From positions 85,473 to 149,472 of the forward strand of contig UQXA01000002.1 of the NCBI GenBank assembly GCA_900544865.1: a DNA stretch of 64,000 nt. The letters run 5' to 3'. The notes under the pieces were generated by a model. It saw only the letters and a program-made list of their open reading frames with translations. It did no database searches and had not been told where the DNA came from. Shown in pieces: positions 18,097-26,610 of the stretch. The translations under genes were made by a program, and so were the position numbers. The stretch's first letter is position 1. Each line of letters opens with the position of its first letter. This stretch comes from an uncultured Collinsella sp. (GTDB lineage Bacteria; Actinomycetota; Coriobacteriia; Coriobacteriales; Coriobacteriaceae).

Positions 18097-18327
18097 AGGA
18101 GCCTTCCCTTTCTTACGACAGCCCGCCAAGTCAATAGGGCTGATAGAAAACCGGCCCGCGCCCCCTCACAGAAACGCGAGCCGTCAATTGAAAAGCTGCA
18201 GAATACCGGGTCCCGCCAAAACGAAGCCCACAAGCTCAGCAAGCAAACGTGTTATCGGAGCAGCTTACTGAACCAGAAAGCTTCGCAACAACAGCGGTAA
18301 CCCCACAGGTACCCCCAACGTCAGCGA

Positions 18328-18464
18328 GAAGTCAGCTGGCGAGGCAAGGTGCCGTGAAGCGAGGCGGCATTGACCTTCTGGTCATGCCGCCGAAGCTGAA
18401 CGGCAGATTGCCCGCCAGATGGCTTCGCAGCGTCGGCCGGTCCGGCGTTCGGTAGAACGCCGGA
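18328..18464 (-). ncRNA. Candidate structured RNA element, between lacB and lacX
   Basis: Same architecture as 16085-16222: outer arms 18328-18341 with 18413-18426 (one mismatch, one wobble), GGCAA with TTGCC, GCCGT with ACGGC, GGCGGCAT with ATGCCGCC, the inner GACC/GGTC around TTCT unchanged, and a 10-bp hairpin 18441-18464 with the same GGTA loop. Nearly every stem has changed on both sides compared with the other copy, which is strong evidence for selection on pairing. It begins five bases past the lacB stop on the minus strand. Confidence 0.65.
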
Positions 18465-18469
18465 ACCCC

Positions 18470-18994
18470 TTAGTCGTGGTACTCGCCGCGGTCCCACTTC
18501 TCGAGGAACTCGTCAAAGAAGTGCGGGTCAGCCTGAGCCTCGGCGTCGGCCTTATTGCAGGCATCGATCTTGGCGATCAGGGCATCGTGCTCGGGGGTCT
18601 TCTCGTAGGGCTCCTCCAGGAAGGCAAGCATGATATCGGCCATCAGGAACTCGCCGGTAATCTTGCCGCCAAAGCCCACGATGTTGGCGTTGAGCTCGCG
18701 ACGAGCGTACAGGGCAGAGGTCATGTCGCGGACCAGGGCGCAGCGGGCGCCGGGAACCTTGTTGACGGCGTTGGTGATGCCAATGCCGGTGCCGCACAGG
18801 GCCACGCCAAAGTCGGCCTTGCCGCTGGCAACAGCCTCGCCCACGGCCTTACCGTAGATGGGATAGTGCGTACGGGTGTGGCTGTAGGTGCCGCAGTCGA
18901 GCACCTTGTAGCCAGCCTGCTCCAGGCGGTCGGCCAGATAGATCTTCTCGTCCGTAACGATATGGTCGCAACCGATTGCGATGGTCTTCTTCAT
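18470..18994 (-). CDS. lacB: Galactose-6-phosphate isomerase subunit LacB
   Basis: 174-residue RpiB/LacAB-family protein. MKKTIAIGCDHIVTDEK at the N-terminus, ALCGTGIGITNAVNKVPGAR with the active-site Cys/Thr loop, and ARRELNANIVGFGGK match LacB. It forms a hetero-oligomer with LacA and isomerises galactose-6-P to tagatose-6-P. The length matches known LacB (about 171). AGGACG lies upstream of the ATG, and lacA is 63 bases upstream in the same operon. Confidence 0.94.
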   Translation of the reverse strand: MKKTIAIGCDHIVTDEKIYLADRLEQAGYKVLDCGTYSHTRTHYPIYGKAVGEAVASGKADFGVALCGTGIGITNAVNKVPGARCALVRDMTSALYARRELNANIVGFGGKITGEFLMADIMLAFLEEPYEKTPEHDALIAKIDACNKADAEAQADPHFFDEFLEKWDRGEYHD

Positions 18995-19057
18995 CAGAAC
19001 GTCCTTTCGTCTGAATTCACAAGTTGAGGTAGAAGTTCGAGTTCTCGGTGGCTCTCG

Positions 19058-19486
19058 TTAGGCCATCTTGTTGAGCATGTCGACACGGATCTGGTGACGG
19101 CCGCCGGCGTACTGTGCACGCAGGAACTCGCGGGCGATCTTCTTGGCGACCTCGGTGCCCACAACGCCCGGGCCCATGGTGACCATGCGCGAGCCGTTGT
19201 GCTCGCGGGTCATGTAAGCGGAACGCTCGTCGGAAATGTTGGCGACGACCATGCCCTTGATCTTGACGGCGGCCATATAGGAGCCGACGCCGTACTTATC
19301 GAATGCAAAGCCCTGGGAATCCTTGTGCTCCAGCAGGTCCTTGGCAACGGCGGTCGCGGAATCGACAAAGTCCGCGGCAGGGGTCTCGGAATAGTCGACG
19401 ACCTCGTGACCGTCGGCGATGAGCATCTCCTTGATGGACTCCTTCATCGACATACCGTCGGCATCGGAAGCGATTACAACCCTCAT
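19058..19486 (-). CDS. lacA: Galactose-6-phosphate isomerase subunit LacA
   Basis: 142 residues, matching the usual LacA length. MRVVIASDADGMSMKESIKE, the VDSATAVAKDLLE segment and HNGSRMVTMGPGVVG are typical of LacA, which lacks the full catalytic Cys loop and works with LacB. It is the first gene of the minus-strand tagatose operon (lacA-lacB-lacX-lacC), with AAGGAGG before the ATG. The upstream region carries GAACA half-sites and an ACCGTTCACGG motif. Confidence 0.92.
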   Translation of the reverse strand: MRVVIASDADGMSMKESIKEMLIADGHEVVDYSETPAADFVDSATAVAKDLLEHKDSQGFAFDKYGVGSYMAAVKIKGMVVANISDERSAYMTREHNGSRMVTMGPGVVGTEVAKKIAREFLRAQYAGGRHQIRVDMLNKMA

Positions 19487-19580
19487 GACATCCTCCTTGA
19501 GAGATACGCAGGTGCGTAGTTTCTGTTTGGAAGTGTTGAATCGCGTTCAGGTCCGGGCATCTGAATGTGCGGTTCTTCAC

Positions 19581-19668
19581 TGTTCGTGTTTATTTGAACA
19601 CATTCGAACATCAACTGCAACAACTATTTGTTTATCTTTGTTCTTTTTTGAACAAATACCGTTCACGG
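19581..19668. promoter_or_regulatory. lacA operon promoter region with DeoR-type half-sites
   Basis: GAACA occurs at 19596 and 19606 (10-base period), facing TGTTC at 19581. A perfect dyad TTTGTTC-N6-GAACAAA lies at 19637-19656, and an ACCGTTCACGG motif at 19658-19668. The GAACA spacing equals that upstream of lacF (21599 and 21609). Confidence 0.55.
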
Positions 19669-19728
19669 ATGATTGCTGACCGTTTGAGCCGGGCGCGGAC
19701 GTAGCGACCATGTGTTCAACAAACAAAA

Positions 19729-19757
19729 GGGCGGCCGAGAACGTGTCTCGGCCGCCC
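19729..19757 (-). terminator. Terminator of membrane protein gene
   Basis: Perfect 12-bp stem GGGCGGCCGAGA/TCTCGGCCGCCC. On the minus strand it is followed by TTTTGTTTG. It lies 36 bases past the stop of the gene at 19794. Confidence 0.8.
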
Positions 19758-19793
19758 TTCTTACAGTTGATCTTCCAAAGAACGCTTTGCCGC

Positions 19794-20807
19794 CTACTCA
19801 GACTGCCTGCCCTTCTTGGCGTGCTTGGACGGAGCACTCAGAAAGCGGCCCGTCAAATAGTTCGCCGGGCCGGAAATATCAATCCCCAGTAGCGTGTGTC
19901 CCAGCCACAGAAACGCCGCGAGCACCAGCAGCGGGATAACGCACGAGGTCACGATCATCACAATGACGCCTTCGATGAGATCGGTCACTTGCTGCACAGT
20001 TTCATCGGTCATCTGCTTGGCGCCGCTGGTCACCGACGTGACGAGGCCCGAGGCACCGTCGGCAAGCCGCTCGAGCACGCTCTTGGACTCTGCGGACTCG
20101 GTCTTTTTCTTGCTTGTTTTGGAGCTATCGCTATTTGCCGCACCCGCAGCGTCGGCCGCCTTTTGCTCGGCCGCCTCGATGCTAACGCGATACGTTTCGT
20201 CGACCTTCTGCGACACCCAAACGCTTGCAGGCACCAACGCCATGCCAATTATGGCGACCACCAGCACACGCGTTGCCACGCGACGAATGACTGCGCTCGT
20301 GCTCCAGCGTCCGTGAATGCCAAGCGACACCGCGAAGAGTACGAGCGAGAACGGAATCAGGATGCCCAGCCCGACCGACCATAAAATGGTCAGCAGATAT
20401 TTTTCAAGGTAGAGCACGGCAAGCACGATACCCAAGTTTCCCGAAAGCTGCGCGAGCTGTTCGGCAACTGGCGTTCCTGTATCGCCCGGCAGCGCAGTGA
20501 TACCCGCAGATAGGGCGACGCACGAGGTTGTGAGCGCCAAAACATTGCCCTTCTTTTGATCGATGACCTCGATGGTGGAGTCCCAAGTCTTGGTATCGGC
20601 GAAATGCGGACGAGCTACAAAGCCCGACAACAGCGCCAGTACCACAAGCGCAACGATAAAGCCAATCTGCAGCTTTTTGTTTGCGCACACGACATCGGAC
20701 AGGCTGGGCTGCAGCTCGGTTACCGTCGTATGCTCGGTTATCTGGACAGGACGCCCATGAGCCATCTCGTGCGCATCTGTCTTTTGAATCAATCCGTTGT
20801 CCGGCAT
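19794..20807 (-). CDS. Uncharacterised multi-pass membrane protein
   Basis: 337 residues with AGGAGG before the ATG. Hydrophobic segments lie near residues 48-66 (IGFIVALVVLALLSGFVA), 90-105, 125-165, 185-200 and 285-310. Between the last two is an Ala/Ser/Lys-rich low-complexity stretch (about 215-250) that looks disordered. A Lys/Arg-rich tail follows the last helix. No family is recognised. It is a single gene with its own terminator between lacA and lacF, unlike its sugar-pathway neighbours. Confidence 0.7.
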   Translation of the reverse strand: MPDNGLIQKTDAHEMAHGRPVQITEHTTVTELQPSLSDVVCANKKLQIGFIVALVVLALLSGFVARPHFADTKTWDSTIEVIDQKKGNVLALTTSCVALSAGITALPGDTGTPVAEQLAQLSGNLGIVLAVLYLEKYLLTILWSVGLGILIPFSLVLFAVSLGIHGRWSTSAVIRRVATRVLVVAIIGMALVPASVWVSQKVDETYRVSIEAAEQKAADAAGAANSDSSKTSKKKTESAESKSVLERLADGASGLVTSVTSGAKQMTDETVQQVTDLIEGVIVMIVTSCVIPLLVLAAFLWLGHTLLGIDISGPANYLTGRFLSAPSKHAKKGRQSE

Positions 20808-20950
20808 TTGGACACCTCCTCATTCCGGCCTGCATTGCGGATGGAAGTATACCCACCCATCGAAAAACCGAACGGGAGGGCGTGCAGGAGCTCCAAGACT
20901 GCCCCCAACGACTAGTCGTTTAAGAACGTCCTCAATGACTATCTCGGGAT

Positions 20951-21019
20951 AAGTTGCGGTGGAATAGGGATTGTTTTGCGCCCGCCGGCCCCTATTCAGT
21001 CCCCATTTCACCGCAACTT
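20951..21019. repeat. AAGTTGCGGTG inverted-repeat element, copy 1
   Basis: Arms of 23 bases (20951-20973 and 20997-21019), complementary except for about three positions, around a GC-rich loop. It is the same element as the perfect copy at 63670-63738. Just before it (20922-20936) lies TTTAAGAACGTCCTC, whose complement resembles GGGGACGTTCT beside the other copy. Confidence 0.7.
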
Positions 21020-21032
21020 GGAGGAGGACAGA

Positions 21033-21065
21033 AAAAGCTCTGCCGCGGGTAGCGGCAGAGCTTTT
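21033..21065 (-). terminator. Terminator of lacF
   Basis: Perfect 14-bp stem AAAAGCTCTGCCGC/GCGGCAGAGCTTTT around GGGTA, 28 bases past the lacF stop. Confidence 0.85.
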
Positions 21066-21092
21066 GGAAGGGGACTTGATTGTGCGGACTCG

Positions 21093-21431
21093 TTAGGCGA
21101 GCTTGGCCTCGAGCTCGGCGATGCGCTTGTAAGCATCGATGGTAAAGCGGGCCTGCTTCTCCAGAATCATAGTGGTCATGAGAGTGTCCTGAGCGTGAGC
21201 CATGATGAAGGTCATCTCCATCTCGCCACCGCCGGCCTCCTGCGAAAGCAGCTTGGTCTGCGTGTCGTGGGCACCGATGAGCGCATCGCTGGCATCCTTG
21301 TGCAGCTGTTCGGCCTTCTCAAAGTCACCCTCGCGAGCAGCATCGAGCGCTGCAAGCAGATCGGTCTGGGCGTCACCTGCATATGCGACAATCTCGAATC
21401 CAACCATCGAGATTTCTTCTTTGGTTGCCAT
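21093..21431 (-). CDS. lacF: PTS lactose/cellobiose-family EIIA component
   Basis: 112-residue EIIA of the lactose/chitobiose family. It is all helical; FIMAHAQDTLM carries the phosphorylated histidine, and AYAGDAQTDLLAALDAAREG is the typical N-terminal helix pair. The length is normal (about 105-115). It accepts phosphate from HPr and passes it to EIIB of the LacE proteins. It is the only EIIA of this family in the window although three EIIBC proteins are encoded, so it may be shared. Confidence 0.92.
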   Translation of the reverse strand: MATKEEISMVGFEIVAYAGDAQTDLLAALDAAREGDFEKAEQLHKDASDALIGAHDTQTKLLSQEAGGGEMEMTFIMAHAQDTLMTTMILEKQARFTIDAYKRIAELEAKLA

Positions 21432-21555
21432 ATTGCGTTCCTTTCACATATGAACCAATGGAGAGCATCGCGTCCGGGCATACGCGCTGCGTTGTGTATG
21501 ACAGAAACAATAACATTCAAACAAAAAAAACAGCGTAAAACGTAATTTCGAGCTA

Positions 21556-21613
21556 TGAACGGTCACTTTTCGTCCGTGAACGGTTTTTAAACCAATCTGA
21601 ACAATATCGAACA
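21556..21613. promoter_or_regulatory. lacF upstream regulatory region
   Basis: Contains CCGTGAACGGT (21574-21584), a related TGAACGGTCAC (21556-21566), and GAACAATATCGAACA (21599-21613) with two GAACA half-sites at 10-base period. CAATATCGAACA is an exact complement of the motif in front of the aldolase gene (7849-7860). Confidence 0.5.
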
Positions 21614-21644
21614 CAATTAGCGGAAACCCAAACAGACCCGCGCC

Positions 21645-22649
21645 CTAGCGCCAATCGCGCACCGTATCGCCCTCGACGAGCACGCCCGGAAACAGCATGT
21701 GCTCCACACCGGGCGCAACGCCCTCGGCGCCGGCAATCTTGTCAACCGCCCACATGCCGACGCGCTTGTTGTCAAAGCGCACCGTGGTCAGGCGACAATC
21801 GGGCACGATATCGCCCAGGCTGTCATCAACACCCACCACGCTCACGTCCTGGGGCACGCACTTCCCGCGCGACTCGAGCCCACGGATGCAGCCATATGCC
21901 ATGGCATCGTTGGAGGCATAGATGGCCGTACAGGTCGGATCTTCCGCCAGAGCCTGGCCTGCGGCATATCCGCTCTGTGCCGTCCAGTCGCCGCGCACGA
22001 GCTGCGGGGGCTCAATGCCATGCGCACGCAATGTCTCACGCCAGCCTTCCTCGCGCCGCATGCCCGAAAGCGAGCGCTCGGGGCATGAGATAAAGTGCAC
22101 AGTCTTGTGCCCCCTCCCCAGCAAATACTCGACCACCTGGCGCGAGCAATCGAACTGGTCGTTATCGACCGTTGAACAGAGCGGGTGCTCCAACATCGTA
22201 ACGAGCACCGTCTGCATGCCAGGCAGCGGCTCGAAGGTTCCAAAGTCCGCCGGCATGCGGTTCATAATCACAACCATGCCATCCACCGGCAGTGCGCTCA
22301 TGCGCGACGATGCGCTCTCGAGGGTATACGGATGCCCGTCTACTTTAGTGAGGGTGATGGCATAGCCATGTTTGTCGGCCGCTGCGGCAAAGCCCTCCAT
22401 ACGGTCGAGATTGCCGGTGCCGGTAATGTTGAACATGGCGACGCCGACGGTCTTAAACTTACCGCGGCGCAGCGATCGACCGGCAAAATTGGGGCGATAC
22501 CCCAGCTCGCGCATGGCGGCACGCACGCGTTCCTTGGTCTCGGGGCGCACGCTGGGCGAATCGTGCACCGTACGCGAGACTGTCTGCTCCGAGACGCCCG
22601 CGAGGCGCGCTACGTCTTTGACGGATACCGATTTTTTAACAGCGGCCAT
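21645..22649 (-). CDS. LacI-family transcriptional regulator of lacEG
   Basis: 334 residues. The helix-turn-helix has VKDVARLAGVSEQTVSRTVHD and hinge PNFAGRSLRRGKFKTVGVAM; the sensor domain ends VSVVGVDDSLGDIVPDCRLT. It is divergent from lacE and lies upstream of lacF. The intergenic region contains two copies of an 18-bp LacI-like operator (22808 and 22927) flanking the presumed lacE promoter, so lacE-lacG are its likely targets. Close in architecture to the regulators at 10162 and 26611. Confidence 0.9.
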   Translation of the reverse strand: MAAVKKSVSVKDVARLAGVSEQTVSRTVHDSPSVRPETKERVRAAMRELGYRPNFAGRSLRRGKFKTVGVAMFNITGTGNLDRMEGFAAAADKHGYAITLTKVDGHPYTLESASSRMSALPVDGMVVIMNRMPADFGTFEPLPGMQTVLVTMLEHPLCSTVDNDQFDCSRQVVEYLLGRGHKTVHFISCPERSLSGMRREEGWRETLRAHGIEPPQLVRGDWTAQSGYAAGQALAEDPTCTAIYASNDAMAYGCIRGLESRGKCVPQDVSVVGVDDSLGDIVPDCRLTTVRFDNKRVGMWAVDKIAGAEGVAPGVEHMLFPGVLVEGDTVRDWR

Positions 22650-22761
22650 AGGTCGATCTTTCTATGTCAACGATGCCATTGGTGGCACCCTGCGCAGTCA
22701 TTTTTAACGCCTTCAAGTATATCCAACGCCTCCCCCACCATACGCTCACCACCCAAAACCT

Positions 22762-22944
22762 ACCGTTCACCGACATTTTTGCTTCCCCGAACGGCTTTTG
22801 GCGCCCAAATGTTAACGTTGCCATTGTGCAAACACAGAGCCACCGGGCGGCTCAAACGTTTACGCATAAGGAATCGACGGTTCGCAGGCACAGGAACCAC
22901 CGGTTCGCGTCTTTTTTGTGTCGCAAAATGGCAACGTCAACATT
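22762..22944. promoter_or_regulatory. Operators upstream of lacE
   Basis: AATGTTAACGTTGCCATT (22808-22825) and AATGGCAACGTCAACATT (22927-22944) are inverted copies of each other with one difference, 101 bases apart, and resemble LacI-family operators with a central CG. ACCGTTCACCG (22762-22772) is a further copy of the motif seen at other sugar promoters. Confidence 0.65.
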
Positions 22945-23005
22945 TTGGCAACCGAACGTCAAAAGCTACCATCGTTGCTAACCCACCGACTCTTAGGAGC
23001 ATTGC

Positions 23006-24754
23006 ATGGAGCAACTCATCGCCATCATCGAAAAGGGCCAGCCCTTTTTCAACGCGATCGCCCGCAACAAGTACCTCAAGGCGATCCGCGACGGCTTTAT
23101 CTCCGTCATCCCCATCATCATCTTCTCGTCCATCTTCTGCCTGGTAGCCTCGGTCCCCAACATCTGGGGTTTCTACTGGCCCGATGACATCAACAACGCC
23201 CTGTGGAAGTGCTACAACTACTCCATGGGCATCCTGGCCATCGCCTGCGCCGCTACCACGGCCAAGCATTTCGCCGACGCCCAGAACCGCGATCTGCCCA
23301 AGAATAACCAGATCAACTTTATCTCGTGCATGTGCGCGGCCATCATCGGCTTCTTGCTCCTTTCGAGCGACACCATCGCCACGGATGCCGCCAGTGGCTT
23401 CAACACCACCTACCTTGGTTCCAAGGGCCTACTGACCGCCTTCATCGCTGCGTTTGTGACCGGCATCATCTACAAGTTCTTTATCAAGCGCAACATCACC
23501 GTCAAGATGCCCGAGCAGGTTCCGCCCAACATCTCGCAGACCTTTAAGGACATCATCCCCTTCTCCGTCTGCATCACCGTCTTTTGGGTCTTTGACATCG
23601 TCTTCCGCGCTGCCTTTGGCTTCTGCTTTGCCCAGGGCGTCATCCAGGTGTTCCAGCCCCTGTTCACCGCTGCCGACGGCTACATCGGCCTTGCTGTGAT
23701 TTACGGCGCCATGAGCCTGTTCTGGTTCGTGGGCGTCCACGGCCCCTCGATCGTCGAGCCCGCCATCGCCGCCGCCCTCGTTTCCAACATGACCGACAAC
23801 CTGGCTGCGTTCCAGGCCGGCCAGCACGCTTCCGCTGTCCTGACCCAGGGTGCCCAGTACTTCGTCGTCTGCATGGGCGGCACCGGCGCCACGCTCGTCC
23901 TGGTCTTTATGTTCTGCTTCCTGGCCAAGTCCCAGGAGATACGCGCTGTCGGTAAGGCCGCCATCGTCCCCGTGTGCTTTGCCGTCAACGAGCCGCTGCT
24001 GTTCGCCGCGCCTATCGTGCTCAACCCCGTCTTCTTTGTCCCGTTTGTCTTTGCCCCGATCGCCAACATCTGGATCCTCAAGATCTTTATCGACTTCTTG
24101 GGCATGAACGGCTTTATGTACACCCTGCCTTGGACCGTCCCCGGCCCCATCGGCACCATCATGGGCCTGGGCTTCCAGCCGCTCGCCTTTGTGATGCTCG
24201 CCCTTATCCTGGTCGTCGACTTCGTTCTGTACTATCCGTTCTTCCGTGCCTATGACGCCCAGAAGTGCGCCGAGGAGGCCGAGATTTCCCAGGAGGAGCT
24301 CGCCGCCAAGAACGCCGAGAAGGCCGCCAAGCTCAACGATGCCTTCCAGGGCAAGGCCGACGCCAAGAGCGTTGCCGCCGGCGCTCCCGCCGCTTCCGCA
24401 GCACCCGCTGCCGAGGCAACGGCCACCAGCGACCTCAACGGCAAACGCGTGCTCGTGCTCTGCCAGGGTGGCGGTACCTCGGGCCTGCTCGCCAACGCGC
24501 TGGCCAAGGCCGCCAAGGAGCGCGGCATCAATCTTGAAACCGCTGCCGAGGCCTATGGCAACCACGTGGACATGCTCCCCGACTTCGATCTGGTCGTCCT
24601 GGCCCCGCAAGCCGCAAGCTACCTGGCCGATCTGCAGAAGGACTGCGAGCGCGTGGGCAACAAGTGCGTCGCCTGCCGCGGTAAGCAGTACATTGAGCTT
24701 TCCCAGAACGGCGATAAGTCTCTCGCCTTCGTAAGCGAGCAACTCTCGAAGTAA
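23006..24754 (+). CDS. lacE: PTS lactose/cellobiose-family EIICB (lactose permease)
   Basis: 582 residues. The N-terminal EIIC domain (about 1-430) has many membrane helices and the conserved substrate region FWFVGVHGPSIVEP and FAVNEPLLFAAPIVLNP. An Ala-rich linker (about 450-475) leads to a cytoplasmic EIIB domain with VLVLCQGGGTSGLL, whose cysteine is phosphorylated. It imports and phosphorylates lactose (or a related beta-galactoside). It is followed by lacG in the same direction, and LacF supplies the EIIA. Confidence 0.93.
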   Translation: MEQLIAIIEKGQPFFNAIARNKYLKAIRDGFISVIPIIIFSSIFCLVASVPNIWGFYWPDDINNALWKCYNYSMGILAIACAATTAKHFADAQNRDLPKNNQINFISCMCAAIIGFLLLSSDTIATDAASGFNTTYLGSKGLLTAFIAAFVTGIIYKFFIKRNITVKMPEQVPPNISQTFKDIIPFSVCITVFWVFDIVFRAAFGFCFAQGVIQVFQPLFTAADGYIGLAVIYGAMSLFWFVGVHGPSIVEPAIAAALVSNMTDNLAAFQAGQHASAVLTQGAQYFVVCMGGTGATLVLVFMFCFLAKSQEIRAVGKAAIVPVCFAVNEPLLFAAPIVLNPVFFVPFVFAPIANIWILKIFIDFLGMNGFMYTLPWTVPGPIGTIMGLGFQPLAFVMLALILVVDFVLYYPFFRAYDAQKCAEEAEISQEELAAKNAEKAAKLNDAFQGKADAKSVAAGAPAASAAPAAEATATSDLNGKRVLVLCQGGGTSGLLANALAKAAKERGINLETAAEAYGNHVDMLPDFDLVVLAPQAASYLADLQKDCERVGNKCVACRGKQYIELSQNGDKSLAFVSEQLSK

Positions 24755-24763
24755 GTAACGCAC

Positions 24764-24797
24764 AGGGCCAGCCGACCATCCAAGACCGGCTGGCCCT
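24764..24797 (+). terminator. Intercistronic hairpin between lacE and lacG
   Basis: AGGGCCAGCCG pairs with CGGCTGGCCCT (11 bp) and is followed by only a short T-rich run. It may act as a weak attenuating terminator or protect the upstream transcript, giving unequal lacE and lacG expression. Confidence 0.5.
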
Positions 24798-24820
24798 TCG
24801 ATTTAGACGATTGGATCATC

Positions 24821-26260
24821 ATGTCCGTTAACCCTGCTAGCGTCACCAACCCGCCTGCGCAGTTTCCCGAGGACTTTGTCTTTGGCGGCGCCACTGCTGC
24901 CTACCAGGTAGAGGGCGAGACCCGCACCCACGGTAAAGGCAAGGTTGCCTGGGACGACTTCCTGGAGGCCCAGGGGCGCTTTTCCCCCGATCCCGCTTCG
25001 GACTTCTACAACCAGTACCCCGTCGATCTGGAACTGTGCGAGGAGTTCGGCATCAACGGCATTCGTCTCTCCATCGCCTGGAGCCGCATCTTCCCCAACG
25101 GCACCGGCGAGATCAACCCCGAGGGCGTGCAGTTCTACCACGATCTCTTCGCCGAGTGCCACAAGCACCACGTTGAGCCGTTTGTCACGCTGCATCACTT
25201 CGACACGCCGCTTGCCCTCTTTGAGAAGGGCGACTTCCTCAACCGCGAGACCATCGATGCCTTTGTGGACTTTGCCACCTTCTGCTTTAAGGAGTACGCC
25301 GACCAGGTGACCTACTGGTTCACCTTTAACGAGATCTGGGCCGATGCCTCCAACACCTACATCGAGGGCACCTTCCCCGGCGGCGTCAAGGCGCATCTGG
25401 CCGAGGCTTTCCAGTGCGAGCACAACATGATGCTCGCCCACGCCAAGGCCGTACTGGCCTTCCACAACGGCGGTTTTAAGGGCAAAATCGGCGTCATTCA
25501 GTCGTTGGAGTTTAAGTATCCGCTCAACGAGAACGACCCCGCCGACATCAAAGCCGCCAACAACGAGCACGTGTTGCAGAACCAGTTCTTGCTCGACGCC
25601 ACCTTCCGCGGCGACTACGCGCCCGACACCCTCGAGTGCGCCAACCGTCTGGCTGCCGTCTCGGGCGGCACCATCGAGATCCTGGACGAGGACCTCGAGA
25701 TTATGCGCGAGGCCGCGCTCTACAACGACTACCTGGGCGTCAACAACTACCAGTGCCGCTTCTTGAAGGCTTACGACGGCGAGAACGACCTGCACCACAA
25801 CGGTACGGGCGAGAAGGGCACCGGCCGCTGGCGCGTTAAGGGTATTGGCGAGCACGTGAACAAGCCTGGCATCCCCACCACCGACTGGGACTGGATCATC
25901 TATCCCGAGGGCCTGTTCGATCTGCTCGTCTACATTAAGCAGCGCTACCCCAACTACAAGCAGATCTTCGTTACAGAAAACGGCATGGGCTACAAGGACC
26001 CCTACAAGGACGGTTTTGTGGACGACCAGCCGCGCATCGACTACATCGAGCAGCACTTGCGCTGGCTGCTCAAGGCCATGGAGGTGGGCGTCAACGTGGG
26101 CGGCTACTTCCTGTGGAGTCTGCAGGATCAGTTCTCCTGGACCAATGGTTACAACAAGCGCTATGGCTTCTTCTACGTTGACTTTGAAACCCAGAAGCGC
26201 ACGCCCAAGGCAAGCGCCTACTGGTACAAGCACGTGGCGCAGACCCGTCGTCTGGACTAG
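24821..26260 (+). CDS. lacG: 6-phospho-beta-galactosidase, GH1
   Basis: 479-residue glycoside hydrolase family 1 enzyme. The N-terminal FVFGGATAAYQVEGETRTHG, acid/base segment WFTFNEIWA (NEI rather than NEP, as in LacG), and nucleophile segment FVTENGMGYKD are all present; YGFFYVDFETQKRTPKASA is the typical C-terminal motif. It hydrolyses lactose-6-P to glucose and galactose-6-P. It is co-directional with lacE and 67% or more alike by eye to the paralogue at 29751. Confidence 0.92.
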   Translation: MSVNPASVTNPPAQFPEDFVFGGATAAYQVEGETRTHGKGKVAWDDFLEAQGRFSPDPASDFYNQYPVDLELCEEFGINGIRLSIAWSRIFPNGTGEINPEGVQFYHDLFAECHKHHVEPFVTLHHFDTPLALFEKGDFLNRETIDAFVDFATFCFKEYADQVTYWFTFNEIWADASNTYIEGTFPGGVKAHLAEAFQCEHNMMLAHAKAVLAFHNGGFKGKIGVIQSLEFKYPLNENDPADIKAANNEHVLQNQFLLDATFRGDYAPDTLECANRLAAVSGGTIEILDEDLEIMREAALYNDYLGVNNYQCRFLKAYDGENDLHHNGTGEKGTGRWRVKGIGEHVNKPGIPTTDWDWIIYPEGLFDLLVYIKQRYPNYKQIFVTENGMGYKDPYKDGFVDDQPRIDYIEQHLRWLLKAMEVGVNVGGYFLWSLQDQFSWTNGYNKRYGFFYVDFETQKRTPKASAYWYKHVAQTRRLD

Positions 26261-26305
26261 CGGCTGGCGGGGTTACCTTCCCACATAGCCTGTCCCCATT
26301 TCTCA

Positions 26306-26349
26306 GCCGGGGGGTGGCACGTCACACGGCGCGCCGCCCCCGGCCTTTT
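26306..26349 (+). terminator. Terminator of lacEG
   Basis: Stem GCCGGGGGGTGGC with GCCGCCCCCGGC, followed by CTTTTGTTTTTG. Confidence 0.75.
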
Positions 26350-26376
26350 GTTTTTGTTCGGCTGGGGGGCCGTTTT

Positions 26377-26592
26377 TCTCGATCTGTAACATCTAGCCGA
26401 GTTTTTGGTCCCTAGCTGTTACAAATCAAGACAAACCGGGAAGACGGGGCCGAATTGTCTAAATCTGTAACACTAAAACCGGTTTTGGACGTCTGGTTGT
26501 TACAGATTGAGATAAACGCACAGGACAATCCTCTCAATCTCGATCTGTAACATCTAGCCAAGTATTTCGGTCCTAACTGTTACAGATTGAGA
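26377..26592. repeat. Palindromic repeat array A (3 units, 80-nt period)
   Basis: Units at 26377-26432, 26458-26513 and 26538-26593, each about 56 nt: left arm TCTCAATCTGTAACA-like, a central 26 nt, right arm TGTTACAGATTGAGA-like, separated by about 25-nt spacers. It lies between convergent lacG and the LacI gene at 26611. The spacers resemble the first two spacers of array C at 36117-36413. Confidence 0.8.
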
Positions 26593-26610
26593 TGAACGAG
26601 CCGAGCACGT

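Noticed and set aside
23429..26233. Long minus-strand frames opposite lacE and lacG
   Set aside because: Shadows of strongly coded plus-strand genes with typical PTS and GH1 motifs.
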